From Ruminococcus sp. (lineage in GTDB: Bacteria; Bacillota; Clostridia; Oscillospirales; Ruminococcaceae), in NCBI GenBank assembly GCA_021205185.1, contig JAJPYB010000009.1, positions 124,001 to 188,000 of the forward strand: DNA of 64,000 nt. Direction: 5' to 3'. The position numbers and the translations under genes were made by a program. The notes below the pieces were generated by a model, which saw nothing but the letters and a program-made list of their open reading frames with translations, was not told the DNA's origin and did no database searches. Within the stretch, counting starts at the first letter, position 1, and each line of letters opens with the position of its first letter. Below are positions 45,139-54,932 of the stretch, piece after piece.

Positions 45139-46866
45139 ATGAAAGAACTTATGCTTGGCAACAAGGCGTTTGCCAGAGGGCTTTACGAAGCAGGATGTAC
45201 AATTGTTTCGTCTTATCCCGGAACTCCTTCAACGGAGGTAACTGAGGAAGCCGCAAAATATGATGAGATTTACGCTGAATGGGCGCCTAACGAAAAGGTG
45301 GCTATGGAGGTAGCTCTTGGCGCGTCTATCGCAGGAGCGAGAAGCTTTTGCGGAATGAAGCACGTTGGTTTGAACGTTGCGGCGGATCCGCTTTACACGG
45401 CATCATATACCGGCGTAAACGGAGGAATGGTTATAGCTGTTGCCGACGACCCTGGAATGCACTCGTCACAAAACGAACAGGATTCACGTCACCACGCTAT
45501 CGCTTCAAAGATTTTAATGCTTGAGCCGTCCGACAGCACAGAGTGTAAGGAATTTACAAAGAGTGCGTTTGAGCTTTCGGAAAGGTTTGACACGCCTGTT
45601 ATAATTCGCCTTTCTACTCGTGTTGCACACTCGCAGTCAGCAGTTGAGCTTTGCGAGCGTAAGGCTAAGGATTTAAAGCCTTACGAGAAAAATCCTGCCA
45701 AATATGTTATGATGCCCGGAAATGCTATACGCCGCCACCCTGTTATTGAGCAGAGAATGAAGGAAATAGCTGAATACAGCGAGAACTGTCCGTTTAATAC
45801 TGTTGATGACAACGGCGCTAAGATCGGCGTTATTACTTCGGGAATTTGCTATGAATACACAAAGGAAGCTATGGGAAATAGCGTAAACATTTTAAAGCTT
45901 GGCATTGTAAATCCAATGCCGACGGAGCTTATAAAGAGCTTTGCTGAAAAATACGATAAGGTTTATGTAATAGAAGAGCTTGACGATGTTATTGAAACAC
46001 ATTGTAAAAAGATTGGTGTAGATGTTATCGGCAAGGAGCTTTTTGGCTGGTGTGGAGAAATTTCACAAAATATGGTAGCTGAAAAGCTATTAAGCGTTAT
46101 GCCGCAATTTGACACGTTTGACGAAACAGTGCCTGTAAGACCGCCTGTAATGTGCGCAGGCTGTCCGCACAGAGGACTTTTCTACTGTCTTAAAAAGCTA
46201 GGTCTTACCGTTTCGGGCGATATAGGCTGCTATACGCTTGGAGCTACAGCTCCGCTTCAGGCAATGGATTCTACCATTTGTATGGGAGCATCGGTTTCTG
46301 CGCTTCACGGCTTTAACAAGGCACTAGGTGAAAAAGCTGAAAAGAAATCGGTAGCAGTAATCGGAGATTCGACATTTATGCACAGCGGTATGACGGGACT
46401 TGTAAACATCGCATACAACTCGACAAACTCGACAGTAATTATTCTTGACAACTCTATTACCGGAATGACGGGGCATCAGCAAAATCCGACAACCGGCAAA
46501 AACTTAAAGGGCGATCCTGCATATGCGGTTGACCTTGAGGCTTTGTGTCATGCTGTGGGAATCCAGAGCGTTCGAGTAGTAGATCCATACCATATGGCTG
46601 AAACGGAAAGAGTTATAAAGGAAGAGCTTGAAAAGAAAGAACCGAGCGTTGTAATTTCAAGAAGGCCCTGCGCTTTGCTTAAATACGTCAAGCACAACCC
46701 GCCGCTGAAGGTAGACGAAAGCAAGTGCGTTGGCTGTAAGCAATGTTTAAAGATTGGCTGTCCTGCACTTTCAATACATAACGGCAAATGCGTAATCGAT
46801 CATACTCAATGTGTTGGCTGTGGAATTTGTAAGGAAATGTGTAAGCTTGGCGCAATCAGCGAATAA
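45139..46866 (+). CDS. iorA: Indolepyruvate ferredoxin oxidoreductase, alpha subunit
   Basis: 575 aa. Oxidatively decarboxylates aryl pyruvates to aryl-acetyl-CoA with ferredoxin reduction. N-terminal pyrimidine-binding domain (GNKAFARGLYEAGC, SYPGTPSTEV), central domain, TPP-binding GDSTFMHSGMTGL...ILDNSITGMTGHQ, and C-terminal two 4Fe-4S clusters (CVGCKQCLKIGCP, CVGCGICKEMC). Start at 45139 with GGGAG upstream; the longer frame to 45058 has no ribosome site and includes the promoter. Confidence 0.95.
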   Translation: MKELMLGNKAFARGLYEAGCTIVSSYPGTPSTEVTEEAAKYDEIYAEWAPNEKVAMEVALGASIAGARSFCGMKHVGLNVAADPLYTASYTGVNGGMVIAVADDPGMHSSQNEQDSRHHAIASKILMLEPSDSTECKEFTKSAFELSERFDTPVIIRLSTRVAHSQSAVELCERKAKDLKPYEKNPAKYVMMPGNAIRRHPVIEQRMKEIAEYSENCPFNTVDDNGAKIGVITSGICYEYTKEAMGNSVNILKLGIVNPMPTELIKSFAEKYDKVYVIEELDDVIETHCKKIGVDVIGKELFGWCGEISQNMVAEKLLSVMPQFDTFDETVPVRPPVMCAGCPHRGLFYCLKKLGLTVSGDIGCYTLGATAPLQAMDSTICMGASVSALHGFNKALGEKAEKKSVAVIGDSTFMHSGMTGLVNIAYNSTNSTVIILDNSITGMTGHQQNPTTGKNLKGDPAYAVDLEALCHAVGIQSVRVVDPYHMAETERVIKEELEKKEPSVVISRRPCALLKYVKHNPPLKVDESKCVGCKQCLKIGCPALSIHNGKCVIDHTQCVGCGICKEMCKLGAISE

Positions 46867-46892
46867 CTAAACCATAAACGAGGTGTAAATAA

Positions 46893-47474
46893 ATGGAAAC
46901 AAAATCTATTATGATAGTAGGCGTGGGCGGTCAAGGAACGCTGCTTGCTTCAAGACTTTTAGGCAGCGTTTTACTCTCACAGGGCTTTGACGTTAAGGTA
47001 AGCGAGGTTCACGGAATGAGTCAGCGCGGCGGCTCGGTTGTAACCTATGTAAAATACGGCGATAAGGTTTATTCCCCTATTGTTGACAAGGGAGAGGCTG
47101 ACGTTATTATAAGCTTTGAACGGCTTGAAGCTGCAAGGTATTTACCATATCTTAAAAAAGGCGGTAAAATCATAACCTCTACGCAAAAAATCGATCCGAT
47201 GCCTGTAATTACAGGCGCAGCTTCCTATCCTGAGGACATTTTAAAGAAGATTGAAGACAAGGGCGTCAGCGTCACGGCGGTTGACGCTCTGGAGCTTGCC
47301 GAGCAAGCAGGAACCTCTAAGGCTTCCAATGTTGTGCTGATGGGAGTTGTTTCAAAGCTTACTGACTTTGATATTGACGCATGGCATAAGGCTATTGTTG
47401 AATGCGTTCCTCCAAAGTTTTTGGAGCTTAACAAGAAAGCGTTTGAGCTGGGACGTCAGGCTGTAAAAGACTGA
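46893..47474 (+). CDS. iorB: Indolepyruvate ferredoxin oxidoreductase, beta subunit
   Basis: 193-aa gamma-type domain (IMIVGVGGQGTLLASRLLG, VSEVHGMSQRGGSVV, EADVIISFERLEAARYL). Partner of IorA; 26 bases after it, and its stop overlaps the start of the HD gene by one base. Confidence 0.95.
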   Translation: METKSIMIVGVGGQGTLLASRLLGSVLLSQGFDVKVSEVHGMSQRGGSVVTYVKYGDKVYSPIVDKGEADVIISFERLEAARYLPYLKKGGKIITSTQKIDPMPVITGAASYPEDILKKIEDKGVSVTAVDALELAEQAGTSKASNVVLMGVVSKLTDFDIDAWHKAIVECVPPKFLELNKKAFELGRQAVKD

Positions 47475-47989
47475 TGAAAAGGGTAACAAGTAAAATTGAC
47501 AAGCTGACGCTTGCAATGATAAGCTACTACAAGGGCGACCCTCGTCGGATTCAGCACTTTTTAAAGGTTCATTCATTTGCACGGCTTATTGGCAAATATG
47601 AAGGACTTGATGAGAAAACGCAGTTTATACTTGAAGCAGCCGCTTTGGTTCACGACATTGGAATAAAGCCTGCGGAAGAGCTTTACGGCAAGGGCGTTTG
47701 CGGCGGAGATTTGCAGCAAAAGCTAGGAGTTGAGCCTGCGGCGTCAGTTTTAGGCGGCTTGGATTTTGAGCAGAGCGACATAGACAGGATTTGCTATCTT
47801 GTAGCACATCATCACACATACAAGAACATTGAAGGGCTGGATTTGCAGATTTTAATTGAAGCGGATTTTTTAGTAAACGCTTACGAGGATTCGCTTTCAG
47901 GCGAAGCAATAGAGAGCTTCAAAACAAGGATTTTCAAAACAAAAACGGGAACAGAGCTTTTGCGCACTATGTTTTGCGACAAGAGCTAA
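47474..47989 (+). CDS. HD-domain phosphohydrolase-like protein
   Basis: 171 aa with the metal motif spread as H (HFLKVHSFARLI), HD (AALVHDIG), H-H (LVAHHHTYKN) and D (LIEADFLVNAYE). HD proteins of this size hydrolyse nucleotides or phosphate esters. Embedded in the ior-paaK operon with a one-base overlap to iorB, so co-expressed. The substrate cannot be told. Confidence 0.85.
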   Translation: MKRVTSKIDKLTLAMISYYKGDPRRIQHFLKVHSFARLIGKYEGLDEKTQFILEAAALVHDIGIKPAEELYGKGVCGGDLQQKLGVEPAASVLGGLDFEQSDIDRICYLVAHHHTYKNIEGLDLQILIEADFLVNAYEDSLSGEAIESFKTRIFKTKTGTELLRTMFCDKS

Positions 47990-48022
47990 AACCGTAAAAA
48001 ATAAACTAGGAGTTGATAGGCA

Positions 48023-49339
48023 ATGGAAAACGAAAAACACTATCGTGACGAAAAGATCGAATGTATGCCCAGAGAGAAAATGAAAAAGCTTCAGGACGAG
48101 CGTCTGGTTAAGCAGGTTAAGCACGTCTGGGAAAATGTTCCCTACTACCGCAAGAAAATGGAGGAAAAGGGCGTAACGCCTGACGATATAAGGTCGCAAG
48201 ACGACCTTTACAAGCTTCCGTTTCTTTCTAAGGCGGATTTGCGTGACGCTTACCCTTACGGACTTCTGGCAAAGCCTTTATCAGACTGCGTAAGAATACA
48301 ATCTACCAGCGGTACAACAGGCAAGCGTGTTGTTGCGTTTTACACACAAAACGACATTGACATCTGGGACGAATGCTGTGCCAGAGCAATAGTTGCAGCA
48401 GGCGGTACAAACGAGGACGTCTGTCAGGTTTGCTACGGATACGGACTGTTTACAGGAGGCCCTGGACTTAACGGCGGCTCGCACAAGGTAGGCTGCTTAA
48501 CGCTTCCTATGTCGTCCGGAAACACAGAGAGACAGATTCAGTTTATGAGAGATTTGGGCTCAACTATTCTTTGCTGTACGCCGTCATATGCGGCATACAT
48601 TGGCGAGACACTTCACGAAATGGGCTACACAACCGACGATATAAAGCTAAAGGCCGGAATTTTCGGCGCAGAGCCCTGGACAGAGGAAATGAGAAGAGAA
48701 ATCGAAAGGCTTCTTGGAGTTAAGGCTTACGATATTTACGGACTTACCGAAATCAGCGGCCCCGGCGTTTCGTTTGAATGCGAAGAGCAAACAGGTATGC
48801 ACATAAACGAGGATCATTTTATAGCTGAAATTATCGACCCTGAAACGGGCGAGGTTTTGCCAGAAGGCTCAAAGGGCGAGCTTGTTTTCACAAGCATTAC
48901 AAAGGAAGCCTTCCCGCTTCTTCGCTACAGGACAAGAGATATTTGCGTTCTTTCAAGGGAAAAATGCTCCTGCGGCAGAACGCTTGTAAAAATGACAAAG
49001 CCGATGGGCAGAAGCGACGATATGCTTATAATCAAGGGCGTAAACGTATTCCCTTCTCAGATTGAATCGGTTCTTCTGAAAATGGGAAATGCAACTCCTA
49101 ACTACCAGATAGTTGTCGACAGAGTAAACAACGCAGATACGTTTGAAATCAAGGTTGAGCTTTCAGACAGTATGTTCACAGACGGAATTGAAACGGTGGA
49201 TGCGCTTGAGAAAAAGCTTTCAACTGACATTCACAACATTTTAGGAATCAGGGCTAAAATTAGTCTTGTCGCTCCGAAAAGCATTCCACGCTCTGAGGGC
49301 AAGGCGGTAAGAGTAATCGACAAGAGAAAGCTTGTATAA
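48023..49339 (+). CDS. paaK: Phenylacetate-CoA ligase family enzyme
   Basis: 438-aa adenylate-forming enzyme. STSGTTGKRVVAF is the phosphate loop; GAEPWTEEMR, YGLTEISGPGVSFEC and KGVNVFPSQIES are PaaK blocks; KAVRV near the C-terminus carries the catalytic Lys region. In an operon with iorAB it may interconvert aryl-acetyl-CoA and free acid; direction in the cell is inferred only. Confidence 0.94.
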   Translation: MENEKHYRDEKIECMPREKMKKLQDERLVKQVKHVWENVPYYRKKMEEKGVTPDDIRSQDDLYKLPFLSKADLRDAYPYGLLAKPLSDCVRIQSTSGTTGKRVVAFYTQNDIDIWDECCARAIVAAGGTNEDVCQVCYGYGLFTGGPGLNGGSHKVGCLTLPMSSGNTERQIQFMRDLGSTILCCTPSYAAYIGETLHEMGYTTDDIKLKAGIFGAEPWTEEMRREIERLLGVKAYDIYGLTEISGPGVSFECEEQTGMHINEDHFIAEIIDPETGEVLPEGSKGELVFTSITKEAFPLLRYRTRDICVLSREKCSCGRTLVKMTKPMGRSDDMLIIKGVNVFPSQIESVLLKMGNATPNYQIVVDRVNNADTFEIKVELSDSMFTDGIETVDALEKKLSTDIHNILGIRAKISLVAPKSIPRSEGKAVRVIDKRKLV

Positions 49340-49354
49340 GTCTGATAAAACAAA

Positions 49355-49395
49355 AAACAGCGTTCAGGAAAATTCCCGAACGCTGTTATTTTTTA
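49355..49395. terminator. Bidirectional terminator between paaK and the CmpB-like gene
   Basis: Stem AACAGCGTTC / GAACGCTGTT (10 bp) with a 12-base loop; T run on plus (ATTTTTT) and on minus (TTTTTTGTTTT). Confidence 0.88.
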
Positions 49396-50124
49396 CTTTT
49401 TTCTTCGCTCAAAGGTTATCTTTAAGTCTGTTAAAACGTCAGATATTGAGCGTTCTGAGCGAAACGGAAAGAAAAAGCGAAGCCTTCTCTTTTGTTTATC
49501 CTGATAAGCTCGAAACTGTGATTTGATTTTTTCGTATTTGACGTAGACGTCGTTTTCTTCGGCGAACTTTTTTAGCTTTGCCATAACGCTTGACGAGTAA
49601 GCAACGTCGATAATAAATATGCCGAAAAACAGTCCTACAAAGAACGAAAACGCCAAATTTTTAGATAGCCATTCAAGTGCATCGAGAATATAAGGGTGAA
49701 TCAGGAAGTAATAAACAGCTCCTAAGATTGCCCAGAAGAGCGAAAATTTAGGGCAGATAATTCCCTTGATATTTCCCCACTCGTCAGAATAATCCCACAG
49801 CCTGACGCTTGTAACCATTAACGATAGCGTTCCGGCAACAAACTCAACCGCCGTCATACAAAGCGCCATTATGAAAAACAGAACAGGCTTTTCTATGTAC
49901 GGGTTTTCAATTAAGTCAAGCTTTTCAAAGCTTGCAATCAGGTAAAGCATAACCAGTCCGCAGCCGTAAATTGGAAGATAAGGTCCTACACAATAGCCCG
50001 GATTTACCCACTTGCCGTCCGGATTCATTTTCTTATCGAAAAAGCGTCTGAAAAGAAGCTCTATACACCAGCCGATAATTGAACCGATACAAAACAAAAA
50101 GGCAATTACCAAAAAAATGCTCAA
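49393..50124 (-). CDS. CmpB-like putative ABC transporter membrane protein
   Basis: 243 aa with about five membrane helices. FCIGSIIGWCIELLFRRFFDKKMNPDGKWVNPGYCVGPYLPIYGCG is in outline the signature of the ABC_trans_CmpB family (GW-x-E-x4-R near the N-terminus, NPGF/YC-GPYLPIYG). The end is basic. No ATPase gene beside it; function unknown despite the family name. Confidence 0.8.
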   Translation of the reverse strand: MSIFLVIAFLFCIGSIIGWCIELLFRRFFDKKMNPDGKWVNPGYCVGPYLPIYGCGLVMLYLIASFEKLDLIENPYIEKPVLFFIMALCMTAVEFVAGTLSLMVTSVRLWDYSDEWGNIKGIICPKFSLFWAILGAVYYFLIHPYILDALEWLSKNLAFSFFVGLFFGIFIIDVAYSSSVMAKLKKFAEENDVYVKYEKIKSQFRAYQDKQKRRLRFFFPFRSERSISDVLTDLKITFERRKK

Positions 50125-50184
50125 TTTCCTCCCTCCCTATTTTAAAAAACAAGTCCCCCGCAAAATGTACGAGGGACGTAAAAG

Positions 50185-50715
50185 TTATTGCTCCATTCCA
50201 AGCTTGACAGCGTTCATATTGACGTCAACGAGATTCTTCTTTTTAGGCGGTATTGCCTTTTCAAAAGCCGCTCGAAGAGTATCAACTGAAACGATGCCTG
50301 TTTCCTTGATAAACTTACCAAGAAGAATGATATTAGCCATTCCTGTCATACCGTTTTTGTCGGCAAGCTCAGAAGCAGGAACGTAAAACGCTTTTATATC
50401 CTCTCTGTAGCTCTTTTTGTCAATCATAGAGCTGTCGGCAATTACGATTCCGCCAGCCTTTACGTTGTTAATAAACTTATCAAAGCTCGGCTCGTTCATT
50501 GCTATCAACATATCAGGATCAACAACAAGCGGCGAGCCTATCGGGTCATCAGAAATACAAACAGAGCAGTTAGCTGTTCCGCCTCTCATTTCAGGGCCGT
50601 ATGAAGGAAGCCAAGAGATTTCCTTTTCGTCCATAAGACCAGCATATGCTAAAATCTTTCCTGCAAACAGTATTCCCTGTCCGCCAAAGCCAGCTAAAAC
50701 AATTTCATTAAGCAT
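50185..50715 (-). CDS. 2-oxoacid:ferredoxin oxidoreductase, gamma subunit
   Basis: 176-aa gamma domain ([50 protein letters not shown]). Start at 50715 with GAGGAGG upstream; overlaps the previous gene by 8 bases. Fourth gene of a ferredoxin-alpha-beta-gamma set of VOR/KOR type. Confidence 0.92.
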   Translation of the reverse strand: MLNEIVLAGFGGQGILFAGKILAYAGLMDEKEISWLPSYGPEMRGGTANCSVCISDDPIGSPLVVDPDMLIAMNEPSFDKFINNVKAGGIVIADSSMIDKKSYREDIKAFYVPASELADKNGMTGMANIILLGKFIKETGIVSVDTLRAAFEKAIPPKKKNLVDVNMNAVKLGMEQ

Positions 50716-51472
50716 TGTTGTTGCCCTCCTCTCTGACATTTACATCCTTGTACACTCCGAGAGGATAATAAGGAATCATTTCGTTTCTCAGTCGCTCAAG
50801 AGCCTTTACTGGAGTTAATCCCCAGTTTGTAGGACAGGTTGACAAAACCTCAACTATTGAGAAGCCTCTCTTTTCCTTTTGGTTTTCAAAAGCCTTTCTG
50901 ATAGCCTTCTTGGCTTCGTTGATGTGTGGAACGCTGTCTACTGCAACCCTTTGAGCAAGCGCTGTTCCTGAAAGAGTAGAAAGCATTTCGCAAACTCTTA
51001 CCGGGTAGCCCTGAACCAACGGATCTCTGCCGTAAGGCGTTGTCTGAGTAATTTGTCCCGGAATGGTAGTTGGCGCCATTTGCCCTCCTGTCATTCCGTA
51101 GGTTGTGTTATTGATAAAGATTACTACAATGTTTTCGCCCCTCGTTGCTGCGTGAACAGTTTCGCAGGTACCTATTGCAGCTAAATCTCCGTCGCCCTGA
51201 TATGTGAAAACATATGAATCAGGCTTTGCACGCTTTACGCCAGTTGCTACTGCCGGCGCTCTGCCGTGCGGAGCTTCAATCATATCGCAGTTAAAGTAAT
51301 CGTATGCCATTACAGAGCAGCCTACAGGACAAATTCCGATTGTGTCGCCCTCAATTCCCATTTCGTCAATTACTTCGCTTAAAATTCTATGTACAATTCC
51401 GTGCGTACAGCCAGGGCAATAGTGAGTTGGAACATCGCAGTACGCATGAGGTCTTTTGTATACGTCAGCCAT
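50708..51472 (-). CDS. 2-oxoacid:ferredoxin oxidoreductase, TPP-binding beta subunit
   Basis: 254 aa. [15 protein letters not shown] and [14 protein letters not shown] hold cluster or structural Cys; [33 protein letters not shown] is the TPP site. Fits the VorA/KorB group. One-base overlap with the alpha gene. Confidence 0.93.
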   Translation of the reverse strand: MADVYKRPHAYCDVPTHYCPGCTHGIVHRILSEVIDEMGIEGDTIGICPVGCSVMAYDYFNCDMIEAPHGRAPAVATGVKRAKPDSYVFTYQGDGDLAAIGTCETVHAATRGENIVVIFINNTTYGMTGGQMAPTTIPGQITQTTPYGRDPLVQGYPVRVCEMLSTLSGTALAQRVAVDSVPHINEAKKAIRKAFENQKEKRGFSIVEVLSTCPTNWGLTPVKALERLRNEMIPYYPLGVYKDVNVREEGNNNA

Positions 51473-52530
51473 TATTCAGCACCCCCGATTTTAACAATTT
51501 CATTCAAAACCTCGCTTGGCTTTGGAATTACGCCGCCTGTTCTTCCGAAGAACGAAACGGGTATTTTACATTCGGTCGCAAGCTTGATGTCGTCAATCAT
51601 CTGACCCATATTCATCTCAACGCTCAGAATGTTCTTAGCGCACCTTGTTGCGTCTAAAAGCTCTTGCTTCGGGAAAGGCCAGAGAGTCTTTGGTCGGAAA
51701 AGTCCTACCTTTATTCCCTGCTCACGAGCGGTATTTACTGCGCTCTTTGCTACTCTTGCAGTTGCGCCAAAAGCACAAACAACAATTTCCGCATCGTCGC
51801 ACAAATAAACCTCAGCGTCAGTTTCTTCGCTTTCAATCTTTTCGTATCTCTTATATCTGTTATTTACAGAATTTTCAAGAACCTCAGGAGTTAAGAAAAG
51901 CGAATTTATAATGTTATGCTCACGCTTGTTCTTGTGGCCGTTTGTAGCCCAGCTCTTATCTACCTCGAGCGGCTTTATTTCAGGGAAGGTTATAGGCTCC
52001 ATCATCTGACCTAACAGTCCGTCAGCCAAAATCATAGCAGGCATTCTGTATTCATCAGCCTTGTCAAAAGCCTTTACAACCATATCTACCATTTCCTGAA
52101 CGGAAGCTGGAGCGAAAACCAGAACGTGAAAGTCGCCGTGACCTAATCCCTTTGTAGCCTGCCAATAATCCGCCTGTGAAGGCTGGATTCCGCCAAGACC
52201 AGGGCCACCTCTTTGTACGTTTATAATAACGCAAGGAAGGTCGGACGCTGCTATGTAGGAAATTCCTTCGCTCTTGAGAGAAATTCCTGGCGAGGACGAG
52301 GATGTCATACATCTTGTTCCTGTGCTTGCAGCACCTAAAACCATATTTATCGCCGCAAGCTCGCTTTCAGCCTGTAAAAACAGTCCGCCGTTTTTAGCCA
52401 TATACTTAGCCAAGTACGCTGAAATCTCCGTTTGCGGAGTGATTGGATAACCGAAAAAGCATTTACAGCCTGCTCTCATTGCAGCTTCAGCCAAAGCTTC
52501 GTTACCCTTCATTAAATTTCTTTCTGCCAT
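51472..52530 (-). CDS. 2-oxoacid:ferredoxin oxidoreductase, alpha subunit (VorB/KorA-like)
   Basis: 352 aa. LMKGNEALAEAAMRAGCKCFFGYPITPQTEI is the family start; TSSSSPGISLKSEG and QRGGPGLGGIQPSQADYWQATKG follow. Substrate is a 2-oxoacid, 2-oxoisovalerate or 2-oxoglutarate, which cannot be separated from sequence by eye. Start at 52530 with GGTGGAG upstream. Confidence 0.92.
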   Translation of the reverse strand: MAERNLMKGNEALAEAAMRAGCKCFFGYPITPQTEISAYLAKYMAKNGGLFLQAESELAAINMVLGAASTGTRCMTSSSSPGISLKSEGISYIAASDLPCVIINVQRGGPGLGGIQPSQADYWQATKGLGHGDFHVLVFAPASVQEMVDMVVKAFDKADEYRMPAMILADGLLGQMMEPITFPEIKPLEVDKSWATNGHKNKREHNIINSLFLTPEVLENSVNNRYKRYEKIESEETDAEVYLCDDAEIVVCAFGATARVAKSAVNTAREQGIKVGLFRPKTLWPFPKQELLDATRCAKNILSVEMNMGQMIDDIKLATECKIPVSFFGRTGGVIPKPSEVLNEIVKIGGAE

Positions 52531-52540
52531 AACACTCCAC

Positions 52541-52747
52541 CTATCTTTCCACAATAATTGCACAATCAGGACACATTGTGTAACACATTCCGCAGCCGAT
52601 ACACTTGGATTCGTCTACGCAAACTGCTGTGTAATATCCCTTTGAGTTGCGCTTTTCTTTTTGAATTTCTACAATCTTCTTCGGGCAGGCGGTAGTACAC
52701 AACGCACAACCCTTGCACCGTTCAAAATTGACAGTCATTTTTGACAT
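52541..52747 (-). CDS. 2x[4Fe-4S] ferredoxin subunit of the 2-oxoacid oxidoreductase
   Basis: 68 aa with two C-x2-C-x2-C-x3-CP clusters (CKGCALCTTACPK, CIGCGMCYTMCPD). Delta/ferredoxin subunit that passes electrons from the complex to ferredoxin. AAGGAGG before the ATG. A TTGTTC-17-TATATT promoter candidate is at 52767-52795. Confidence 0.94.
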   Translation of the reverse strand: MSKMTVNFERCKGCALCTTACPKKIVEIQKEKRNSKGYYTAVCVDESKCIGCGMCYTMCPDCAIIVER

Positions 52748-52798
52748 TTTGACAGTCCTCCTTTAAAATATATGAAAATAAGATGTATAGAACAATAT

Positions 52799-53473
52799 CT
52801 ATTCTTCCCAGATAGCTTTTACATAACGCTTGACATTAAAAGGCTTTGGCACCTGAGCTTCGCATTCAATCGGCAGGCAGGTGCATTTAAGCTCAATACC
52901 AGTTGCGGAACAAATGCTATTTGCGAAGTCGCAGGAATCAAGAACCGTCTTAGCAGAGGTTTCTTCTCCTAGATTAGAATTGTTGACGATGCCTGTGCAT
53001 TGAAGTCCGGAAACGCTCTCAATTCTTCCCATCAGGCTTAGCGTTTCATCAAGCGTATCTGTGAGATACCTGTACTTATTTACAACATAGAGCATATCAA
53101 TTTCCCCTCTGTTGTAAAAGTCCTTCAGTGCTTCGCAATATCTTCCCAGCGCCATAGCTCCGTCGTCATCGCCGCCAACGTCAATAATCAGATAACCGCT
53201 TTCGTTAGCCAAACGCTCAACGTCAAACGTAATCGCTGGAATGTCAAGATTAGTATTTGCATAAACGGATGCAGAAAGTTCGATATTATTATCACGAAAA
53301 AGCTCCTTGAAATCGGCGGTACGAAAATAAGGATTTACTATATCGAGATCGACAATTCTCACCGTTTCGCCTTTATTTGCAAGGTACATTGCTAAATTTA
53401 CGGCAAAATTAGTTTTACCGCTTCCGTAATGACCTGTTATAATGCTGATTTTTTTAATGTTGTTTAAGCTCAT
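52799..53473 (-). CDS. MinD/ParA-like P-loop ATPase
   Basis: 224 aa. Walker A GHYGSGKTN near residue 14, lacking the deviant first Lys (KGG) of ParA, then VRIVDLDIVNPYFRTAD and LIIDVGGDDDGAMALGRY. Fold of the SIMIBI class. Upstream of and 51 bases from the oxidoreductase genes, so probably co-transcribed; role unknown, perhaps in cofactor or cluster insertion. Confidence 0.75.
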   Translation of the reverse strand: MSLNNIKKISIITGHYGSGKTNFAVNLAMYLANKGETVRIVDLDIVNPYFRTADFKELFRDNNIELSASVYANTNLDIPAITFDVERLANESGYLIIDVGGDDDGAMALGRYCEALKDFYNRGEIDMLYVVNKYRYLTDTLDETLSLMGRIESVSGLQCTGIVNNSNLGEETSAKTVLDSCDFANSICSATGIELKCTCLPIECEAQVPKPFNVKRYVKAIWEE

Positions 53474-53542
53474 TTACACTCCTTGGAAACTGAATATTTG
53501 CTTTGCGTAAATTTTGCCTCTTGAAATTTTTGCTTAAAGATA

Positions 53543-53571
53543 AGTATAGCACTTTTCAACAAAAAATTCAA
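53543..53571 (-). promoter_or_regulatory. Promoter for the P-loop ATPase / oxidoreductase operon
   Basis: TTGAAT, 17 bases, TATACT on the minus strand, about 70 bases before the ATPase gene. Confidence 0.65.
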
Positions 53572-53617
53572 GATTAAATTATTTAAATCTTAAAAATCTG
53601 ACAAAAATACGCTTCTT

Positions 53618-53662
53618 AAAAAGGGACAGCACTAATGCCGCTTTGCGCATTATGCTGTCCCC
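53618..53662 (-). terminator. Strong terminator after clpX
   Basis: Stem GGGACAGCA/TGCTGTCCC continued by TAATGC/GCATTA (15 bp with one bulge), T run after it on the minus strand. Confidence 0.85.
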
Positions 53663-53671
53663 ATTAAATTT

Positions 53672-54913
53672 TTACTTTTTCTTTCCCTTCAGAACAAGCG
53701 GATATGCGCCCTTTGTTACACAATCAGGAGTTACTATAATTTCAGTAACACTCTGATCCGAAGGCAGGTCGTACATCGGCTGCATTAAAATTCCCTCAAC
53801 AACTGAGCGAAGTCCTCTTGCACCAGTTTTTTGCTCAATTGCTTTCTTTGCAACCTCTCTGAGAGCCTGATCCTCAAAGGTGAGCTTTATTCCGTCGTAT
53901 TCAAACAGCTTTGTGTACTGCTTGACAAGCGAGTTTTTAGGCTCGGTAAGAATCTTCACCAATGCGTTCTCGTCAAGCTCATCTAAAGTCGTTATAACAG
54001 GAAGTCTTCCGACAAGCTCAGGAACAAGTCCGAACTTAACGAGGTCATGCGGCTCGATAAGGTCAAAGTGCTTTTTATCGTCTGTGCTTTTAAGGCTTGC
54101 GCCAAAGCCGAGCGAGGATTTATCTGTTCTCTTGCGTATTATCTTTTCAAGTCCGTCAAAAGCACCGCCGCATATAAACAGGATATTCTTTGTATCAATC
54201 TGAATAAATTCCTGATGCGGATGCTTTCTTCCTCCCTGTGGTGGAACATTGGATTCGCAGCCTTCGATGATTTTCAAGAGCGCCTGCTGAACTCCTTCGC
54301 CGCTTACATCCCTTGTTATTGAAGTGTTCTCGCTCTTACGTGCGATTTTATCAATCTCATCGATGTAGACAATTCCGTTTTGCGCCGCTTCGACGTCATA
54401 ATCAGCCGCTTGAATAAGCCTTGTCAGGACATTTTCTACGTCGTCGCCGACATATCCCGCTTCTGTAAGGGTTGTAGCGTCGGCTATTGCAAACGGAACG
54501 TTTAAAATCTTAGCGAGCGTTTGCGCCAGGAGCGTTTTACCGGTTCCAGTTGGACCCAAAAGCAAAATATTGCTCTTTTGAATTTCAACGTCGCTGCCGT
54601 CGTCAATGCTCATAACTCTCTTGTAATGGTTGTAAACGGACACCGCAAGCGACATTTTAGCGTTATCCTGACCGATAACATAGTCGTCGAGAATCTTCTT
54701 GATTTCATGCGGCTTTGTTAAATTTATGTCAGCGCCCTTTCTGAGGGGTTTTTTTCTATAAGGCGAAATTTCGCCGTTTTGAACCATTATATCATAGCAA
54801 AGCAAAACGCACTGGTCGCATATATGTGTATTTTGTGCTGAAAAAAGATTTCTGACCTTGTCCTCCGCCTTTCCACAAAAGGCGCAGTGCCTCAAATTCT
54901 CTTTTCCCGCCAT
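53672..54913 (-). CDS. clpX: ATP-dependent Clp protease, ATP-binding subunit ClpX
   Basis: 413-aa AAA+ unfoldase of the ClpXP protease. N-terminal zinc finger (CAFCGKAED ... CDQCVLLC), Walker A GPTGTGKT, Walker [11 protein letters not shown], and the ClpP-binding loop region [17 protein letters not shown]. Normal length. 19 bases after clpP. Confidence 0.97.
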   Translation of the reverse strand: MAGKENLRHCAFCGKAEDKVRNLFSAQNTHICDQCVLLCYDIMVQNGEISPYRKKPLRKGADINLTKPHEIKKILDDYVIGQDNAKMSLAVSVYNHYKRVMSIDDGSDVEIQKSNILLLGPTGTGKTLLAQTLAKILNVPFAIADATTLTEAGYVGDDVENVLTRLIQAADYDVEAAQNGIVYIDEIDKIARKSENTSITRDVSGEGVQQALLKIIEGCESNVPPQGGRKHPHQEFIQIDTKNILFICGGAFDGLEKIIRKRTDKSSLGFGASLKSTDDKKHFDLIEPHDLVKFGLVPELVGRLPVITTLDELDENALVKILTEPKNSLVKQYTKLFEYDGIKLTFEDQALREVAKKAIEQKTGARGLRSVVEGILMQPMYDLPSDQSVTEIIVTPDCVTKGAYPLVLKGKKK

Positions 54914-54932
54914 TTATATCTTCCTTTCCGTT

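Noticed and set aside
53618-53662. Repeated palindromic mobile element (REP-like)
   Set aside because: Strong hairpin but only one copy in the window and placed exactly as a clpX terminator.
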